Source: GCA-2718815 sp963578105 (lineage in GTDB: Bacteria > Planctomycetota > Planctomycetia > Pirellulales > Pirellulaceae). From it: a DNA stretch of 64,000 nucleotides. Position 1 is the first letter of the stretch. Each line of letters begins with the position of its first letter. The notes beneath the pieces were generated by a model. The model saw only the letters and a list, made by a program, of their open reading frames with translations. It was not told the origin of the DNA and made no database searches. Made by a program: the position numbers and the translations under genes. Shown piece after piece: positions 19,035 to 29,229 of the stretch. The DNA is taken from positions 1 through 64,000 of the forward strand of contig CAUZBP010000001.1 of the NCBI GenBank assembly GCA_963578105.1. The letters are read 5' to 3'.

Positions 19035-21365
19035 ATGAAACAGCTTCGACTTATTTACTTACGCCAGTTTCGTCCGGACACGTGGCTGCTGGCGCATGTT
19101 TTTGCAGTTTTTGTTGTGAGCGGTGTGCTGCTTTCGGTTCCAGGCGTTGCTGAAGAGCAGGCCTTCATCAGTGCGAGTTCCGAAATAGAAAACCCTTCTT
19201 CCGATTTGAACAGGGAAAGTTCAACGGCTGTCTCAAAGCCGTCTGCAGAAACTCTGGGTACCACTTTCCTGGTTGATGATACGAATCAGTTGCAACCGCT
19301 TTCGGATCGTTCAGAGGAAGGAAGCGGGGATGCCAACCGGAAGGAGGCCGACAACAAAAAGGGTCGCAACCGCCTCAAGGGGCCGTCTGCCAAAGATCGG
19401 CAAATATCGCGGGTGGTTGCCTTGTTGCTGAGACGGGAGCATCTGTTGAACGACCCGTTGGACGATGACCATGCAGGCCGTGGGTTGGAGAATTTTCTGA
19501 AAGCACTCGATTGGAGAAAGAATTACTTTTACAAATCAGATGTTGAGGAATTTCGTTTGCAGAAAAACTCTTTGGACGACAGTTTAAAGCGAGGAGATAT
19601 CCGGTTTGCTTATTTTGTCTTTGATCGTTTTCTCCAACGTGTTGAAGAGCGAGTGGCATGGGTCGATGAACTTCTTAGTTTGGACCACGATTTTTCAATA
19701 ACAGAATACATCGCAAAAGATCCGGACGACGCTGAATACCCCGTGGAAGTGGAAGAAGCCTACGACCGTTGGAGGAAAACAATCAAGTACGACCTGTTGG
19801 TCCTGAAGGCGGATAAAGTTGAGGGTGACGAAGCCAAAGATCGTTTGCGGCGCCGGTATGACAGTTTTTCTAAACGAATGCATCAGATCGACTCGGATGA
19901 TTTATTAGAAATGTATTTGACGGCGATGACCATGGGATTTGATCCCCATACGACTTTCATGTCGGCTTCGACGTTGGATGATTTTCACATCCAGATGGGA
20001 CTGGAACTAGAAGGAATTGGTGCTGCTCTGCAACTGCTGGACGGATACACCGTTGTCAGCGAGGTAATTCCTGGTGGAGCTGCAGACAAGCAGGGCAAGT
20101 TGAACCCTGAAGAGGAGTTGAAATCACAGGATCGTATTGTGAGTGTGGGCCAGGGTGCCGATGGCGAAATGGTCGACGTAATCGACATGAAGTTGCGTGA
20201 CGTCGTGAAATTGATCCGGGGTAAGAAGGGGACGATTGTGCGACTTGGAATCCAGCCCGGTGGTCAGGGGGAAACAAAAGTCTACACGATTACTCGAGCG
20301 AAGATCGAGCTGAAGGATAAAGAGGCACGCAGCGTCATTTTTGAGGATGGTCAAAAGACCAACGGAAGTCCTTATCGCATTGGAGCAATTCGCCTGCCAA
20401 GTTTCTATATGGACATGTCCAGGGGCCGCGATCGGCTGAGTTTCAAGAGTACGACCCGGGATGTACGGCGAATTCTGGAAGAGTTCAAGCAGCAGCAAGT
20501 GGACGCGGTGGTGGTTGACCTGCGTCGAAACGGTGGTGGTAGTTTAACCGAAGCGATCACGCTGACGGGCCTATTTATCGACCGGGGCCCGGTCGTACAA
20601 GTCAAAGGTTCCATCGGTAACCGACAAGTCTACAACGATCGTGAGCCTGGCATGGCCTGGGATGGTCCGTTGGTTGTGCTGACCAGTAAGTTCAGCGCGA
20701 GTGCCAGCGAAATTTTCGCAGGTGCCATCAAGGATTATCGGCGTGGACTCGTGGTGGGAGACTCTTCAACGCACGGTAAGGGAACGGTACAGAGTCTGCA
20801 GGATCTGGGTCCAAAAATGTTTCCGATTCCCAATCCTCCCAACTACGGGGCACTGAAAATTACGATGCAGCAGTTTTATCGGCCCAGTGGTGATAGTACG
20901 CAAAAACATGGTGTCCGATCGGATGTCGTCTTGCCACAGATCACCGATCATTTTGACATTGCCGAATCTGATCTCGATTATGCCCTCGATTTCCACCAAG
21001 TTCCTCCAGCGCAGTACGAAGAGTACAACATGGTGGACGAAAACATGGTTGGTGTGTTGCGAACTCGATCGGCTGAAAGGCTTGCCCAGTCGGAGGACTT
21101 TCAAAAAGCCATCAAGAATATTTCACGCTATTTGGAACACAAGAAACAGGAAAAACTATCGCTCAATGAAGAAGACTTTTTTGCTCGCCGGGCTGAAGTC
21201 GAGGCGGAGGAAGAAGAAAAGAAAGAGTTGAACCAGCAGGACGATTCCGAAGCGACCGTCATCGAAAGAGACTACTACTTCGAGGAAGTTCTGGACATCA
21301 CCCTGGACTACGTCGAGCAACTTAAGAACCTGGCGATGGCCCGTTTGAGAACCAGGTCGAGTTAG
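19035..21365 (+). CDS. prc: Carboxy-terminal processing protease, Prc/Tsp-like (S41)
   Basis: About 776 residues. A long basic leader with hydrophobic core (HVFAVFVVSGVLLSVPGVAE) indicates export to the periplasm. The Tsp N-terminal region (about 115-310, with DWRKNYFYKSDVEEF and GFDPHTTFMS) precedes a PDZ domain (about 325-420) and the S41 protease core. The catalytic serine lies in FSASASEIFAGAI and the catalytic lysine in GKGTVQ. A charged C-terminal domain like that of E. coli Prc ends the protein. It should degrade or trim envelope proteins from their C-termini. ATG 19035 is chosen over 19020 because AGGAAC lies six bases upstream. An acidic, Asn/Ser-rich stretch after the signal is probably disordered. 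Confidence 0.9.
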   Translation: MKQLRLIYLRQFRPDTWLLAHVFAVFVVSGVLLSVPGVAEEQAFISASSEIENPSSDLNRESSTAVSKPSAETLGTTFLVDDTNQLQPLSDRSEEGSGDANRKEADNKKGRNRLKGPSAKDRQISRVVALLLRREHLLNDPLDDDHAGRGLENFLKALDWRKNYFYKSDVEEFRLQKNSLDDSLKRGDIRFAYFVFDRFLQRVEERVAWVDELLSLDHDFSITEYIAKDPDDAEYPVEVEEAYDRWRKTIKYDLLVLKADKVEGDEAKDRLRRRYDSFSKRMHQIDSDDLLEMYLTAMTMGFDPHTTFMSASTLDDFHIQMGLELEGIGAALQLLDGYTVVSEVIPGGAADKQGKLNPEEELKSQDRIVSVGQGADGEMVDVIDMKLRDVVKLIRGKKGTIVRLGIQPGGQGETKVYTITRAKIELKDKEARSVIFEDGQKTNGSPYRIGAIRLPSFYMDMSRGRDRLSFKSTTRDVRRILEEFKQQQVDAVVVDLRRNGGGSLTEAITLTGLFIDRGPVVQVKGSIGNRQVYNDREPGMAWDGPLVVLTSKFSASASEIFAGAIKDYRRGLVVGDSSTHGKGTVQSLQDLGPKMFPIPNPPNYGALKITMQQFYRPSGDSTQKHGVRSDVVLPQITDHFDIAESDLDYALDFHQVPPAQYEEYNMVDENMVGVLRTRSAERLAQSEDFQKAIKNISRYLEHKKQEKLSLNEEDFFARRAEVEAEEEEKKELNQQDDSEATVIERDYYFEEVLDITLDYVEQLKNLAMARLRTRSS

Positions 21366-21545
21366 TTTTGAAGATTGCAGTCAGGGTCAGGATCTACCGG
21401 CAGTCTTGTAGTGATGGGCCAGCAGTCGTATGGGCCCCCGCATTTTTTACGGTTCGTCATCAGGAATTGTGTCCTGGTCGTTCCTGCACATGGTGACCCG
21501 CCGTTTTTGGCAACTCTCTGCCATCTCCGCCAACGCGCAGTCGAT

Positions 21546-22355
21546 TCAGGAATTGCGCAGGGGGATTTTGAGACCGTCGTAAGCGAGTTCCATATCTGCT
21601 GGAAGCTGGGCATTTGTCGTTTCGTGTTCCAGTTCGTGGGAAACATGTGTGAAGTAGGTGTGCCGCGGAGCCAGCTTCTGGGCAACTTTGACAGCTTCCT
21701 CCAAACTGAAATGGGTGGCATGCGGTCGCGGGCGCAGGGCGTCGAGAATCAGAACTTCGAGTCCTTCCAGAAGCGGCCAGCTTTCAGGAGGAATCTGGTT
21801 GGTGTCCGTGCAGTAGGCGACGTTTCCGATGCGGAAACCAAGCACCTCGAAACGGGGCCCGTGCTGTAACCGAATCGGTGTTACCTCTGTTTCCAATATC
21901 TTGAAAGGGTCGTAACCAATGCGATGGAATTCAAGTTGAGGCACCGCACCGGGATGAGTTTTGATTTTTCCATCGAAGGCGTAGTCGAAAGATTTTCGAA
22001 TCCGCTGTTCCACCTGTTCTGTGCAGTAAAGAGGAACCGGACAGCCCAGATAGAAGGGCATCAGGCGCAGATCGTCCAGGCCAAACAAGTGATCGGCGTG
22101 TTCGTGTGTGTATAGGACGGAATGGACGATGCCAATCTTTTCGCGCAGTAACTGGGATCTTAAATCGGGTGGGGTGTCGATGAGCAGGTTGCCTCCGGGT
22201 AAACCGAGTATAACACCGCAACGGGTCCTCCGATTACGTGGATTGTGGCTCTGGCAGACGCTACAGCCGCAACCCACCGAAGGTACTCCCACGGAAGTAC
22301 CCGTTCCCAAAATCACAAGCTGTCCGAGGATATCTGTCGTGAAAGGATGTTGCAT
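21546..22355 (-). CDS. MBL-fold metallohydrolase, PhnP-like
   Basis: About 269 residues of the metallo-beta-lactamase fold resembling PhnP and related phosphodiesterases. It starts with the glycine-rich ILGTGTSVGVPSVGCGCSVC, followed by cysteines and CQSHNPRNRRTRCG like the zinc site of PhnP. The metal motif is THEHADHLFGLDDLR, and later metal ligands lie in CTDTN and THVSHELEH. Its likely activity is hydrolysis of a cyclic or linear phosphodiester. The phn operon is absent, so the physiological substrate is unknown. ATG 22355 is chosen; the frame extends two codons further to a TTG. Confidence 0.85.
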   Translation of the reverse strand: MQHPFTTDILGQLVILGTGTSVGVPSVGCGCSVCQSHNPRNRRTRCGVILGLPGGNLLIDTPPDLRSQLLREKIGIVHSVLYTHEHADHLFGLDDLRLMPFYLGCPVPLYCTEQVEQRIRKSFDYAFDGKIKTHPGAVPQLEFHRIGYDPFKILETEVTPIRLQHGPRFEVLGFRIGNVAYCTDTNQIPPESWPLLEGLEVLILDALRPRPHATHFSLEEAVKVAQKLAPRHTYFTHVSHELEHETTNAQLPADMELAYDGLKIPLRNS

Positions 22356-22781
22356 GATCAATGGTAATTGCTAGGTGCAACGAGGTTGGTTCAAACGAAC
22401 GTCAGGTGCAAAGATACCGCGTTAGGGATTGTAGCACGACCCCGTCAATAGCTGCTTGGTTTTTGCATGACGGTCCAGCGGCACTCAGTGATGAACAGCC
22501 AGAACGGATCGCCATCGAATCGCAGTTGACCATCGCCTTTGGTGTCGATAAGCTATGGTCCTTAAGGGGTTATGCGTGGAAATTGCGCAGTGATGAGGTT
22601 GCCTCCCGCGAAGTGGTGGGTCGCTGTAAGCACGAACAACGAAAGGTCACGGGATACCACCTCAGTTCTAAACGCCGTGCCGACCACCCACGATTCAACA
22701 AGAGGCGCTCCTTTTGTTCGTTAAGCATTTCGGAGTACCCCTTGGCTGAACACACTTTCAACTCCGATTCTATCTGAAGCC
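22356..22781. other. Intergenic region upstream of secA
   Basis: About 425 bases between the divergent PhnP-like gene and secA. The secA promoter is expected here. Only a weak TTGACC hexamer near 22526 was noticed, with no matching -10 at ideal spacing. Confidence 0.4.
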
Positions 22782-25700
22782 ATGGAAATTCTCGAACGAA
22801 TCTGGGAACTGCTACAACTGGTTTTCGGTAGCTTTCTGCGTAGTTTCGAACGCGCCATCACCTCGATGTTTGGTTCGTCCAATGCCCGTTTTCTCAAGCG
22901 ATTGCAAGGGCGGGTGGCGGAGATCAACGCGATTGAATCAAGATATCAGCAGATGACCGACGAACAGTTAGCGGATCAGACGGTTTTATTTCGCGAGCGG
23001 TTACAACAAGGTGAAGCATTAGACGATTTGCTTGTCGAGGCTTTCGCAGTGTGTCGCGAAGGCGGTCTCCGGTTTCTCGGTATGCGGCACTACGACGTGC
23101 AACTGATTGGTGGCATGGTGTTGCACGGGGGAGCGATTGCCGAAATGGTGACGGGTGAAGGGAAGACACTGGTTGCCACGCTGCCGGCCTACTTGAATGC
23201 TTTGGTGGGCAAGGGAGTTCACGTTGTGACGGTCAACGATTATCTGGCACGGCGCGACATGGAATGGATGGGACCACTTTACATAGGACTCGGTTTGACG
23301 GTGGGCACGATTCAAAACGAAATGCTCGTCGCAGATCGGCAAAAATCCTATGCCTGTGACATTACCTATGGCACGAATAATGAATTTGGATTTGACTATT
23401 TGCGAGACAACATGCGGCCTGCGGCGCGTGGCGACGATCGTTATCCAAAACAATTACAGCAATCGCAGGGTCCGCTGCATTTTGCAATTGTCGACGAAGT
23501 TGACAACATCCTCATCGACGAAGCGCGTACGCCGCTGATCATTTCGGGGCCCGCGCATGATGACATCGCCAAATACAGCAAAGCTGACAAACTTGCCAGG
23601 CAATTGAAGAGGGATGCTCACTTCGTTGTGAACGAAAAGGACCACAGCGCGAATCTGACCGAGGAAGGAGTACGGGAGGGAGAACGCTTGGCCGGGGTTG
23701 AAAGTTTTTATACCGCCGGAAATATGGAGTGGCCCCATTTAATCGACAATGCCCTGAGAGCCCACAATCTTTATAAGAAAGACGTCAACTACGTAGTCAA
23801 GGACGGCATGGTGGTCATTGTCGATGAATTCACGGGCCGATTGATGGAGGGTCGTCAGTGGAGCGACGGATTGCATCAGGCTATCGAAGCCAAAGAAGGT
23901 GTCAAGATTAAGGAAGAGTCGCAAACTCTGGCCACCATCACGCTTCAGAATTTCTTCAAGTTATATGACAAGATCTGCGGGATGACCGGTACGGCCATGA
24001 CCGAGGCGGGCGAGTTTTTGAAAATTTATCAACTGGATGTCATTGCCATTCCCACGAATCGCCCCCTGCAACGCAACGAGGCGCCCGATGTCATCTACTG
24101 TACGGAAGAAGAAAAATACGAGGCAATCGCCGACGACATTGAAAAAACAAATCGGTGGGATGTTCTCGTGAAGCCCGATGGTTCGGAGGTCTGGGGCACG
24201 ATTCTCAAGGCTCAGGACGACGACTTGGTTTTTCAGCCTCGTGAAACTAAGAAAAAGGAGGTCCTTCCTTCGGCGGTACTGCGTGAAATAAGACGCAAAG
24301 GTCGTCCAGTTCTGGTCGGAACCGTCTCGATCGAAAAGAGCGAACGGCTTTCCAAGTTATTGGACCGGCGAGGTGTTTCCCATGAGGTGTTGAATGCGAA
24401 ACACCACAAGCGTGAAGCCAATATCATTTCGCAGGCCGGGCGAGTTGGAGCTGTGACCATTGCCACCAACATGGCGGGGCGAGGGACAGACATTGTCCTG
24501 GGAGGCAATCCTGAGACCATGGTCTGGGCCTCCTTGCAGGAAAAATACGAAACACGCTTGGATGTTCCTCGGAAAGAGTGGGATCACCTGGTCCATGAGA
24601 TCGAAACTCGTGAGGAAATGGGAAAGGAAGGAGACTACATCAAAAAAATCGGCGGGCTGCATGTGATCGCCACGGAACGTCACGAGGCGAGACGGATTGA
24701 TTTGCAGTTGCGTGGTCGTTGTGGGCGACAGGGGGATCCCGGCAGTAGCCGGTTCTACCTGTCGTTGGAAGACGACTTGATGAGAATTTTCGCCGGGGAA
24801 TGGGTTAAAGGGATTCTGGAACGCTTGGGGATGCAACGGGGCGAAGCGATTGAGAGTTCCGTGGTTACGAGGCGAATTGCTGCCGCTCAAAAGAAAGTCG
24901 AAGAACGAAATTTTGAAATCCGAAAAAATCTGCTGGAATACGACGAAGTCATGGACGAGCAACGCAAGCGTGTCTATCACTATCGTCAGAAAATTCTTGA
25001 TGGGGAAAATTGCAAGGACCTGATTCTGCAGATGATTCGTGATCAAGTGCATCATCACTTGAACAAGTATCTGGACCGGAATTATGGTATTGAGTGTTTC
25101 GTAGAGTGGGTCGGTGCACGCCTGGCAACAGAGCTCGACGCACGCGATTTTCTCGGTATGGACTTTGGAACCGCGCGCGATTACGCGATTGACGAGGCGG
25201 AACGATCGGCCGAAGGACAGGTGCTCGACACGATCGAAGAAAATCTTGACACGGGAATTGACCCCAAAGAGTGGAATTGGGAGGCGGTCGCTAAGTTTGT
25301 CAACGGGCGTTGGAGGCTGGGTCTCCGCGATCGCGATCTCAAGAAGACGGGACGTGTAGGTCTATCAGAGATGTTGATAGAACGTACTCGTAAGGCGATC
25401 CACCAAGTCGACTTGTCCGATGCCAGAAGTTTTTTGAAACCCGATTTCGGCTTTATCAAGACAGCCGGGTGGATTGTTCACAAATTTGATTTAGAGATTG
25501 CCGAGGAAGAACTTCGGCAGGATGATCGGGACTACCTGAAAGAGTTAATATATAACAGTGTAGTCGCACGTTATGAAGAAAAGGAATCCGAGTACCCGAT
25601 CATTGCCGGCCTGTTGCGATTCAGCACACAACTTTCCGGTGGGGGCACGAAAATCGATCGTGAGGGGTTGGTGCGCTGGGTAAATGATCGTTTCCAAGCG

Positions 25701-26534
25701 GACTTGAGCCTTGACGACTTGAAGAATAAGCAACGCAGTGAAATCCGTACCCTGTTGATGGTTCATAGCTGCGCGAGCCAGGAGCGAGTGAAGGAAACAC
25801 TGGACACTCTCCAGGAAAAAATCGCCTCGATCTTTCCGGCGGCAAACGAGGATCAGACGACTGGACAAGCGCAGGATCTCATCAACTTCACCTTGGATGC
25901 GCAAGGAAACAAGGTGCCTGTGGGCACGGAGGTCGATAATGGGGGCCTTCACTCGTTTGCTGATTGGATTCAGAAGAATGTCAGTGGAGAAATCACAGCA
26001 GACACGTTGACTAACCTGCATCGCGATGCGTTGGAAAAGAAATTGATTACCGCGGTGGAAGAGCGGTATCGTCCGGAAATCCGCAGGATGGAGCGGTTGT
26101 TGTTGCTGGAGTTGGTTGATAGTGGCTGGAAAGAACACTTGCTGGCCATGGATCACTTGCGCAGTGCCGTCGGTCTGGTCGGCTATGCTCAGGTCGATCC
26201 CAAGGTAGAGTACAAACGGGAAGGTATGAAGCTGTTTGATGAGAAGTGGTATTTAACTGGAGAAAGGGTCACGGAACTCATCTTCCGGATGGAGCAGTTG
26301 GACGACACGTTTGTGGGTTCTACCTGGGCTGAAGGAGTGGCCAAACACGACCAAGCTCAGTCAGCCACTGAATTAGCTGAGCAACAGCATGCTGCCATTC
26401 AGGCCAGTCAGGGTGAAAAAAAGGCCGAGCCGTTTCGTAACCGGAGAGAACGTTTGGGGCGGAATGACGCTTGTAGTTGCGGCAGTGGAAAAAAGTACAA
26501 GAATTGTTGTATGCGGAAACAAAGTGGCCAATAA
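22782..26534 (+). CDS. secA: Preprotein translocase ATPase SecA, long form
   Basis: 1250 residues, against about 900 in E. coli. SecA drives protein export through SecYEG. Walker A is MVTGEGKTLVATL (near residue 121), Walker B region is DEVDNILIDEARTPL, helicase motif VI region is QLRGRCGRQGDPGSS, and the C-terminal zinc-binding SEC-C motif is CSCGSGKKYKNCC. Two extra stretches are visible. About 45 residues near 457-503 (VKPDGSEVWGTILKA) sit between the two nucleotide-binding lobes. Roughly 260 further residues lie in the helical region around 750-1100, before the conserved MERLLLLELVDSGWKEHLL. The N-terminus carries a hydrophobic amphipathic start. It is followed closely by waaA. Confidence 0.96.
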   Translation: MEILERIWELLQLVFGSFLRSFERAITSMFGSSNARFLKRLQGRVAEINAIESRYQQMTDEQLADQTVLFRERLQQGEALDDLLVEAFAVCREGGLRFLGMRHYDVQLIGGMVLHGGAIAEMVTGEGKTLVATLPAYLNALVGKGVHVVTVNDYLARRDMEWMGPLYIGLGLTVGTIQNEMLVADRQKSYACDITYGTNNEFGFDYLRDNMRPAARGDDRYPKQLQQSQGPLHFAIVDEVDNILIDEARTPLIISGPAHDDIAKYSKADKLARQLKRDAHFVVNEKDHSANLTEEGVREGERLAGVESFYTAGNMEWPHLIDNALRAHNLYKKDVNYVVKDGMVVIVDEFTGRLMEGRQWSDGLHQAIEAKEGVKIKEESQTLATITLQNFFKLYDKICGMTGTAMTEAGEFLKIYQLDVIAIPTNRPLQRNEAPDVIYCTEEEKYEAIADDIEKTNRWDVLVKPDGSEVWGTILKAQDDDLVFQPRETKKKEVLPSAVLREIRRKGRPVLVGTVSIEKSERLSKLLDRRGVSHEVLNAKHHKREANIISQAGRVGAVTIATNMAGRGTDIVLGGNPETMVWASLQEKYETRLDVPRKEWDHLVHEIETREEMGKEGDYIKKIGGLHVIATERHEARRIDLQLRGRCGRQGDPGSSRFYLSLEDDLMRIFAGEWVKGILERLGMQRGEAIESSVVTRRIAAAQKKVEERNFEIRKNLLEYDEVMDEQRKRVYHYRQKILDGENCKDLILQMIRDQVHHHLNKYLDRNYGIECFVEWVGARLATELDARDFLGMDFGTARDYAIDEAERSAEGQVLDTIEENLDTGIDPKEWNWEAVAKFVNGRWRLGLRDRDLKKTGRVGLSEMLIERTRKAIHQVDLSDARSFLKPDFGFIKTAGWIVHKFDLEIAEEELRQDDRDYLKELIYNSVVARYEEKESEYPIIAGLLRFSTQLSGGGTKIDREGLVRWVNDRFQADLSLDDLKNKQRSEIRTLLMVHSCASQERVKETLDTLQEKIASIFPAANEDQTTGQAQDLINFTLDAQGNKVPVGTEVDNGGLHSFADWIQKNVSGEITADTLTNLHRDALEKKLITAVEERYRPEIRRMERLLLLELVDSGWKEHLLAMDHLRSAVGLVGYAQVDPKVEYKREGMKLFDEKWYLTGERVTELIFRMEQLDDTFVGSTWAEGVAKHDQAQSATELAEQQHAAIQASQGEKKAEPFRNRRERLGRNDACSCGSGKKYKNCCMRKQSGQ

Positions 26535-26599
26535 GGTGGATCGAACCGCCGTGGCCGGACCATGATTTGTTCGAGATGGTGCCGGGAAAGGAATCCCCT

Positions 26600-27955
26600 G
26601 TGGCGATCGGGTTGAATCTACTTTACCTGGTTCTACTGTTCTTCATGCTTCCTTGGTTTCTCTGGAAGCGGTTACGCATCGGGAAGTATCGTGAAGGAAC
26701 GTGGACCCGTCTGACGGGAAACGTTCCGTTGCGTCGTGGATCAGAAGACTGTATCTGGTTACACGCGGTCAGCGTGGGCGAAGTGAATCTGTTGGCTTCG
26801 CTGATTGAAGAGTTAGAACAGGAGCATCCCGAATGCGAGTGTGTCATTTCAACAACGACCTATACAGGGTACACGCTGGCATGCAAGAAATATGCCCCGC
26901 GTCTGGTGTTTTATTGCCCATTGGATTTTAGCTGGGCTGTTCGCAACAGCCTTCGCCGTATACGTCCCTCGGTGTTGCTCTTGGCCGAGTTGGAACTATG
27001 GCCCAATTTGATCCGCATAGCTAGTCAGCAGGGAGTTCGGGTTGCTGTGGTCAACGGCCGGCTGAGCGAAACCAGCTTTCGTGGATACATGCGGTGGTCC
27101 TGGCTGTTTCGTGTGTTGTTACGTCGATTGGACTTCATCGCGGTACAGAACCATGAGTATGCAGACCGCTTTCGACGTTTGGGAGGGGACGATGCGCAAG
27201 TGCATGTTACCGGTTCTCTGAAATTTGATGGTGCCCAGACCGACCGCGACAATCCTGCGACGTGTCAGCTTGCCAAACTTGCCGGTTTTGTTCCGGAGGA
27301 TATTGTGTTTTTGGCAGGAAGCACACAGGAACCCGAGGAACAGTTGGCCCTGAGGACTTATCAGGAATTGGCAGATGCACATGAACAGTTACGTCTTGTT
27401 TTGGTCCCTCGGCATCCAGAACGCTTCGACGCGGTCGCCGGCCTGCTAAACGAATCAGGTTTACCATGGCGGCGACGAAGTGAATTGACGGGTGACGATG
27501 GCAGGATTCGCGTTTTGTTGGTCGATACGGTTGGAGAACTGGGAGCTTGGTGGGGTACGGCTCAGATTGCTTTTGTCGGAGGCAGTATGGGATCGCGTGG
27601 TGGCCAGAACATGATTGAGCCGGCTGCTTACGGCGCGGCGGTCTGCTTTGGACCGCACACCAGTAATTTTCGACATGTCGTGGAGGTGATGTTATCTGCA
27701 GGTGCAGCAAAGGTAGTCCGCGATGGTCAGGAACTGACACGATTCGTCCGTCGAGCGATCGAGGATTCCGAATTCTTACGTCAACACGGTCAGGCTGCTC
27801 AACAGTTGGTAGCCGACCAGTTGGGTGCGACTTCGAAGACCGTCAAGCTGTTGGCTGCACCACACGATCTTTCCGGCGAGTTATTCCGTGCTGATAGGGG
27901 TCATGGGCTGACCGTCAAATCTCGCTGGACACCGCACTCACAACGTCCCTTGTAG
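26600..27955 (+). CDS. waaA: 3-deoxy-D-manno-octulosonic acid transferase
   Basis: About 450 residues of the WaaA/KdtA family, which adds Kdo to lipid A precursors at the inner membrane. It begins with a hydrophobic anchor (LYLVLLFFMLPWFLWKR). The N-terminal Rossmann domain has WLHAVSVGEVNLLASLI, STTTYTGYTLA and VLLLAELELWPNLI, and the C-terminal donor domain has VFLAGSTQEPEE and FVGGSMGSRGGQNMIEPAA. The GTG at 26600 is preferred because AAGGA lies seven bases upstream; ATG 26576 has no ribosome binding site. The gene follows secA by 65 bases and may be co-transcribed. Together with lpxB it supports the presence of lipid A. Confidence 0.92.
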   Translation: MAIGLNLLYLVLLFFMLPWFLWKRLRIGKYREGTWTRLTGNVPLRRGSEDCIWLHAVSVGEVNLLASLIEELEQEHPECECVISTTTYTGYTLACKKYAPRLVFYCPLDFSWAVRNSLRRIRPSVLLLAELELWPNLIRIASQQGVRVAVVNGRLSETSFRGYMRWSWLFRVLLRRLDFIAVQNHEYADRFRRLGGDDAQVHVTGSLKFDGAQTDRDNPATCQLAKLAGFVPEDIVFLAGSTQEPEEQLALRTYQELADAHEQLRLVLVPRHPERFDAVAGLLNESGLPWRRRSELTGDDGRIRVLLVDTVGELGAWWGTAQIAFVGGSMGSRGGQNMIEPAAYGAAVCFGPHTSNFRHVVEVMLSAGAAKVVRDGQELTRFVRRAIEDSEFLRQHGQAAQQLVADQLGATSKTVKLLAAPHDLSGELFRADRGHGLTVKSRWTPHSQRPL

Positions 27956-27958
27956 CGG

Positions 27959-27988
27959 TTGTATGGACTCTTGGCTCCGGCTTATAAT
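27959..27988 (+). promoter_or_regulatory. Predicted sigma70-type promoter of metK
   Basis: TTGTAT at 27959-27964 and a perfect TATAAT at 27983-27988 are separated by 18 bases. The predicted start of transcription lies about 35 bases before the metK GTG. It begins just after the waaA stop, so metK can be transcribed apart from secA-waaA. Confidence 0.6.
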
Positions 27989-28030
27989 GGGTGCCATCCA
28001 ATTCTCACACCCCTTGGAGGAGTTTTTCCC

Positions 28031-29215
28031 GTGTCATCAGGTAATTTTCTCTTCACCAGTGAATCTGTCAGCATGGGGCATCCTGATAAACTTGCCGATC
28101 AGATTTCGGATGGAGTTTTGGACGCGTTGTTTGCTCAAGATCCCTATAGCCGTGTCGCCTGTGAAACGATGGTGACGACTGGCTTGGCGATCATTGCGGG
28201 GGAGATTACGACAACGGCTGTTGTGGACTTTCAGTCCGTCGTTCGTGACGTCATCAGGGAAGTCGGCTACACGGACGACGAAATGGGGATTTGCGCTGAT
28301 ACCTGTGCCGTTATGGTGTCGCTTGACAAGCAAAGTCCCGACATTGCCCAAGGGGTTAACGAGGATTCAGCCAGCGGCAAGGATGTGGGCGCCGGTGATC
28401 AGGGTTTAATGTTCGGATTTGCCTGCAATGAAACCCCGGAGCTCATGCCGATGCCGATCGCTTTGTCGCATCGTATTCTCAACCGCCTGGTGGAGGCCCG
28501 TCAAAACAGCGAAGTGTCTTGGTTGCGTCCGGACAGTAAGAGTCAAGTCACGATCGAATACGAAGGATTTCGGCCGGTCCGCGTCGACACCGTCGTCGTT
28601 TCCACGCAACACGCACCAGATGTCTCGCATGCGGAAATTAAAGAGTACGTTATCGAACAAATTGTGAATCCGATTTTGCCGGCCGAGTTGAGCAGTCAGG
28701 GTATCCAATTCCATATCAATCCGACCGGAAGATTCGTTGTAGGCGGGCCGCACGGCGATTGTGGTTTAACGGGTCGCAAGATTATTGTGGACACCTATGG
28801 TGGCTGGGGACGGCACGGGGGCGGTGCTTTTAGTGGCAAAGATCCGACGAAGGTCGATCGGAGTGCTGCCTACATGGCCCGTCACGTGGCGAAGAACATT
28901 GTGGCAGCCAACCTGGCAGAACGCTGCGAAGTGCAGTTGGCCTATGCGATTGGAGTTTCCGAACCGGTGAGTGTGCACGTGGACACCCAGGGAACGGGAC
29001 GTGTTGACGATGATCAGATTTGTCGTGTCGTGCAGGAATTATTTTCACTCACGCCTGCAAAAATCATCGAATACCTGGACCTGCGCCGGCCTATATACCG
29101 CAAGACGGCCGCGGGCGGCCATTTCGGGCGCAGTGAACCGGAATTTACCTGGGAGTCAACCCATCGATCTGGTGAATTGTCCGACGCGGTGGGTGCCGGT
29201 ACAGTTTCGACGTAG
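28031..29215 (+). CDS. metK: S-adenosylmethionine synthetase
   Basis: About 394 residues. The enzyme makes S-adenosylmethionine from methionine and ATP in the cytoplasm. The ATP-binding motif GAGDQGLMFGFACNET, the phosphate loop GGAFSGKDPTKVDRSAAYMA and the N-terminal FTSESVSMGHPDKLADQISD are intact. The start is GTG 28031, supported by a strong GGAGGAG eight bases upstream and by the family N-terminus; the frame continues open to 27959 over the promoter. Length and motifs fit an active enzyme. Confidence 0.97.
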   Translation: MSSGNFLFTSESVSMGHPDKLADQISDGVLDALFAQDPYSRVACETMVTTGLAIIAGEITTTAVVDFQSVVRDVIREVGYTDDEMGICADTCAVMVSLDKQSPDIAQGVNEDSASGKDVGAGDQGLMFGFACNETPELMPMPIALSHRILNRLVEARQNSEVSWLRPDSKSQVTIEYEGFRPVRVDTVVVSTQHAPDVSHAEIKEYVIEQIVNPILPAELSSQGIQFHINPTGRFVVGGPHGDCGLTGRKIIVDTYGGWGRHGGGAFSGKDPTKVDRSAAYMARHVAKNIVAANLAERCEVQLAYAIGVSEPVSVHVDTQGTGRVDDDQICRVVQELFSLTPAKIIEYLDLRRPIYRKTAAGGHFGRSEPEFTWESTHRSGELSDAVGAGTVST

Positions 29216-29229
29216 ACGGCTTGAAGTGT

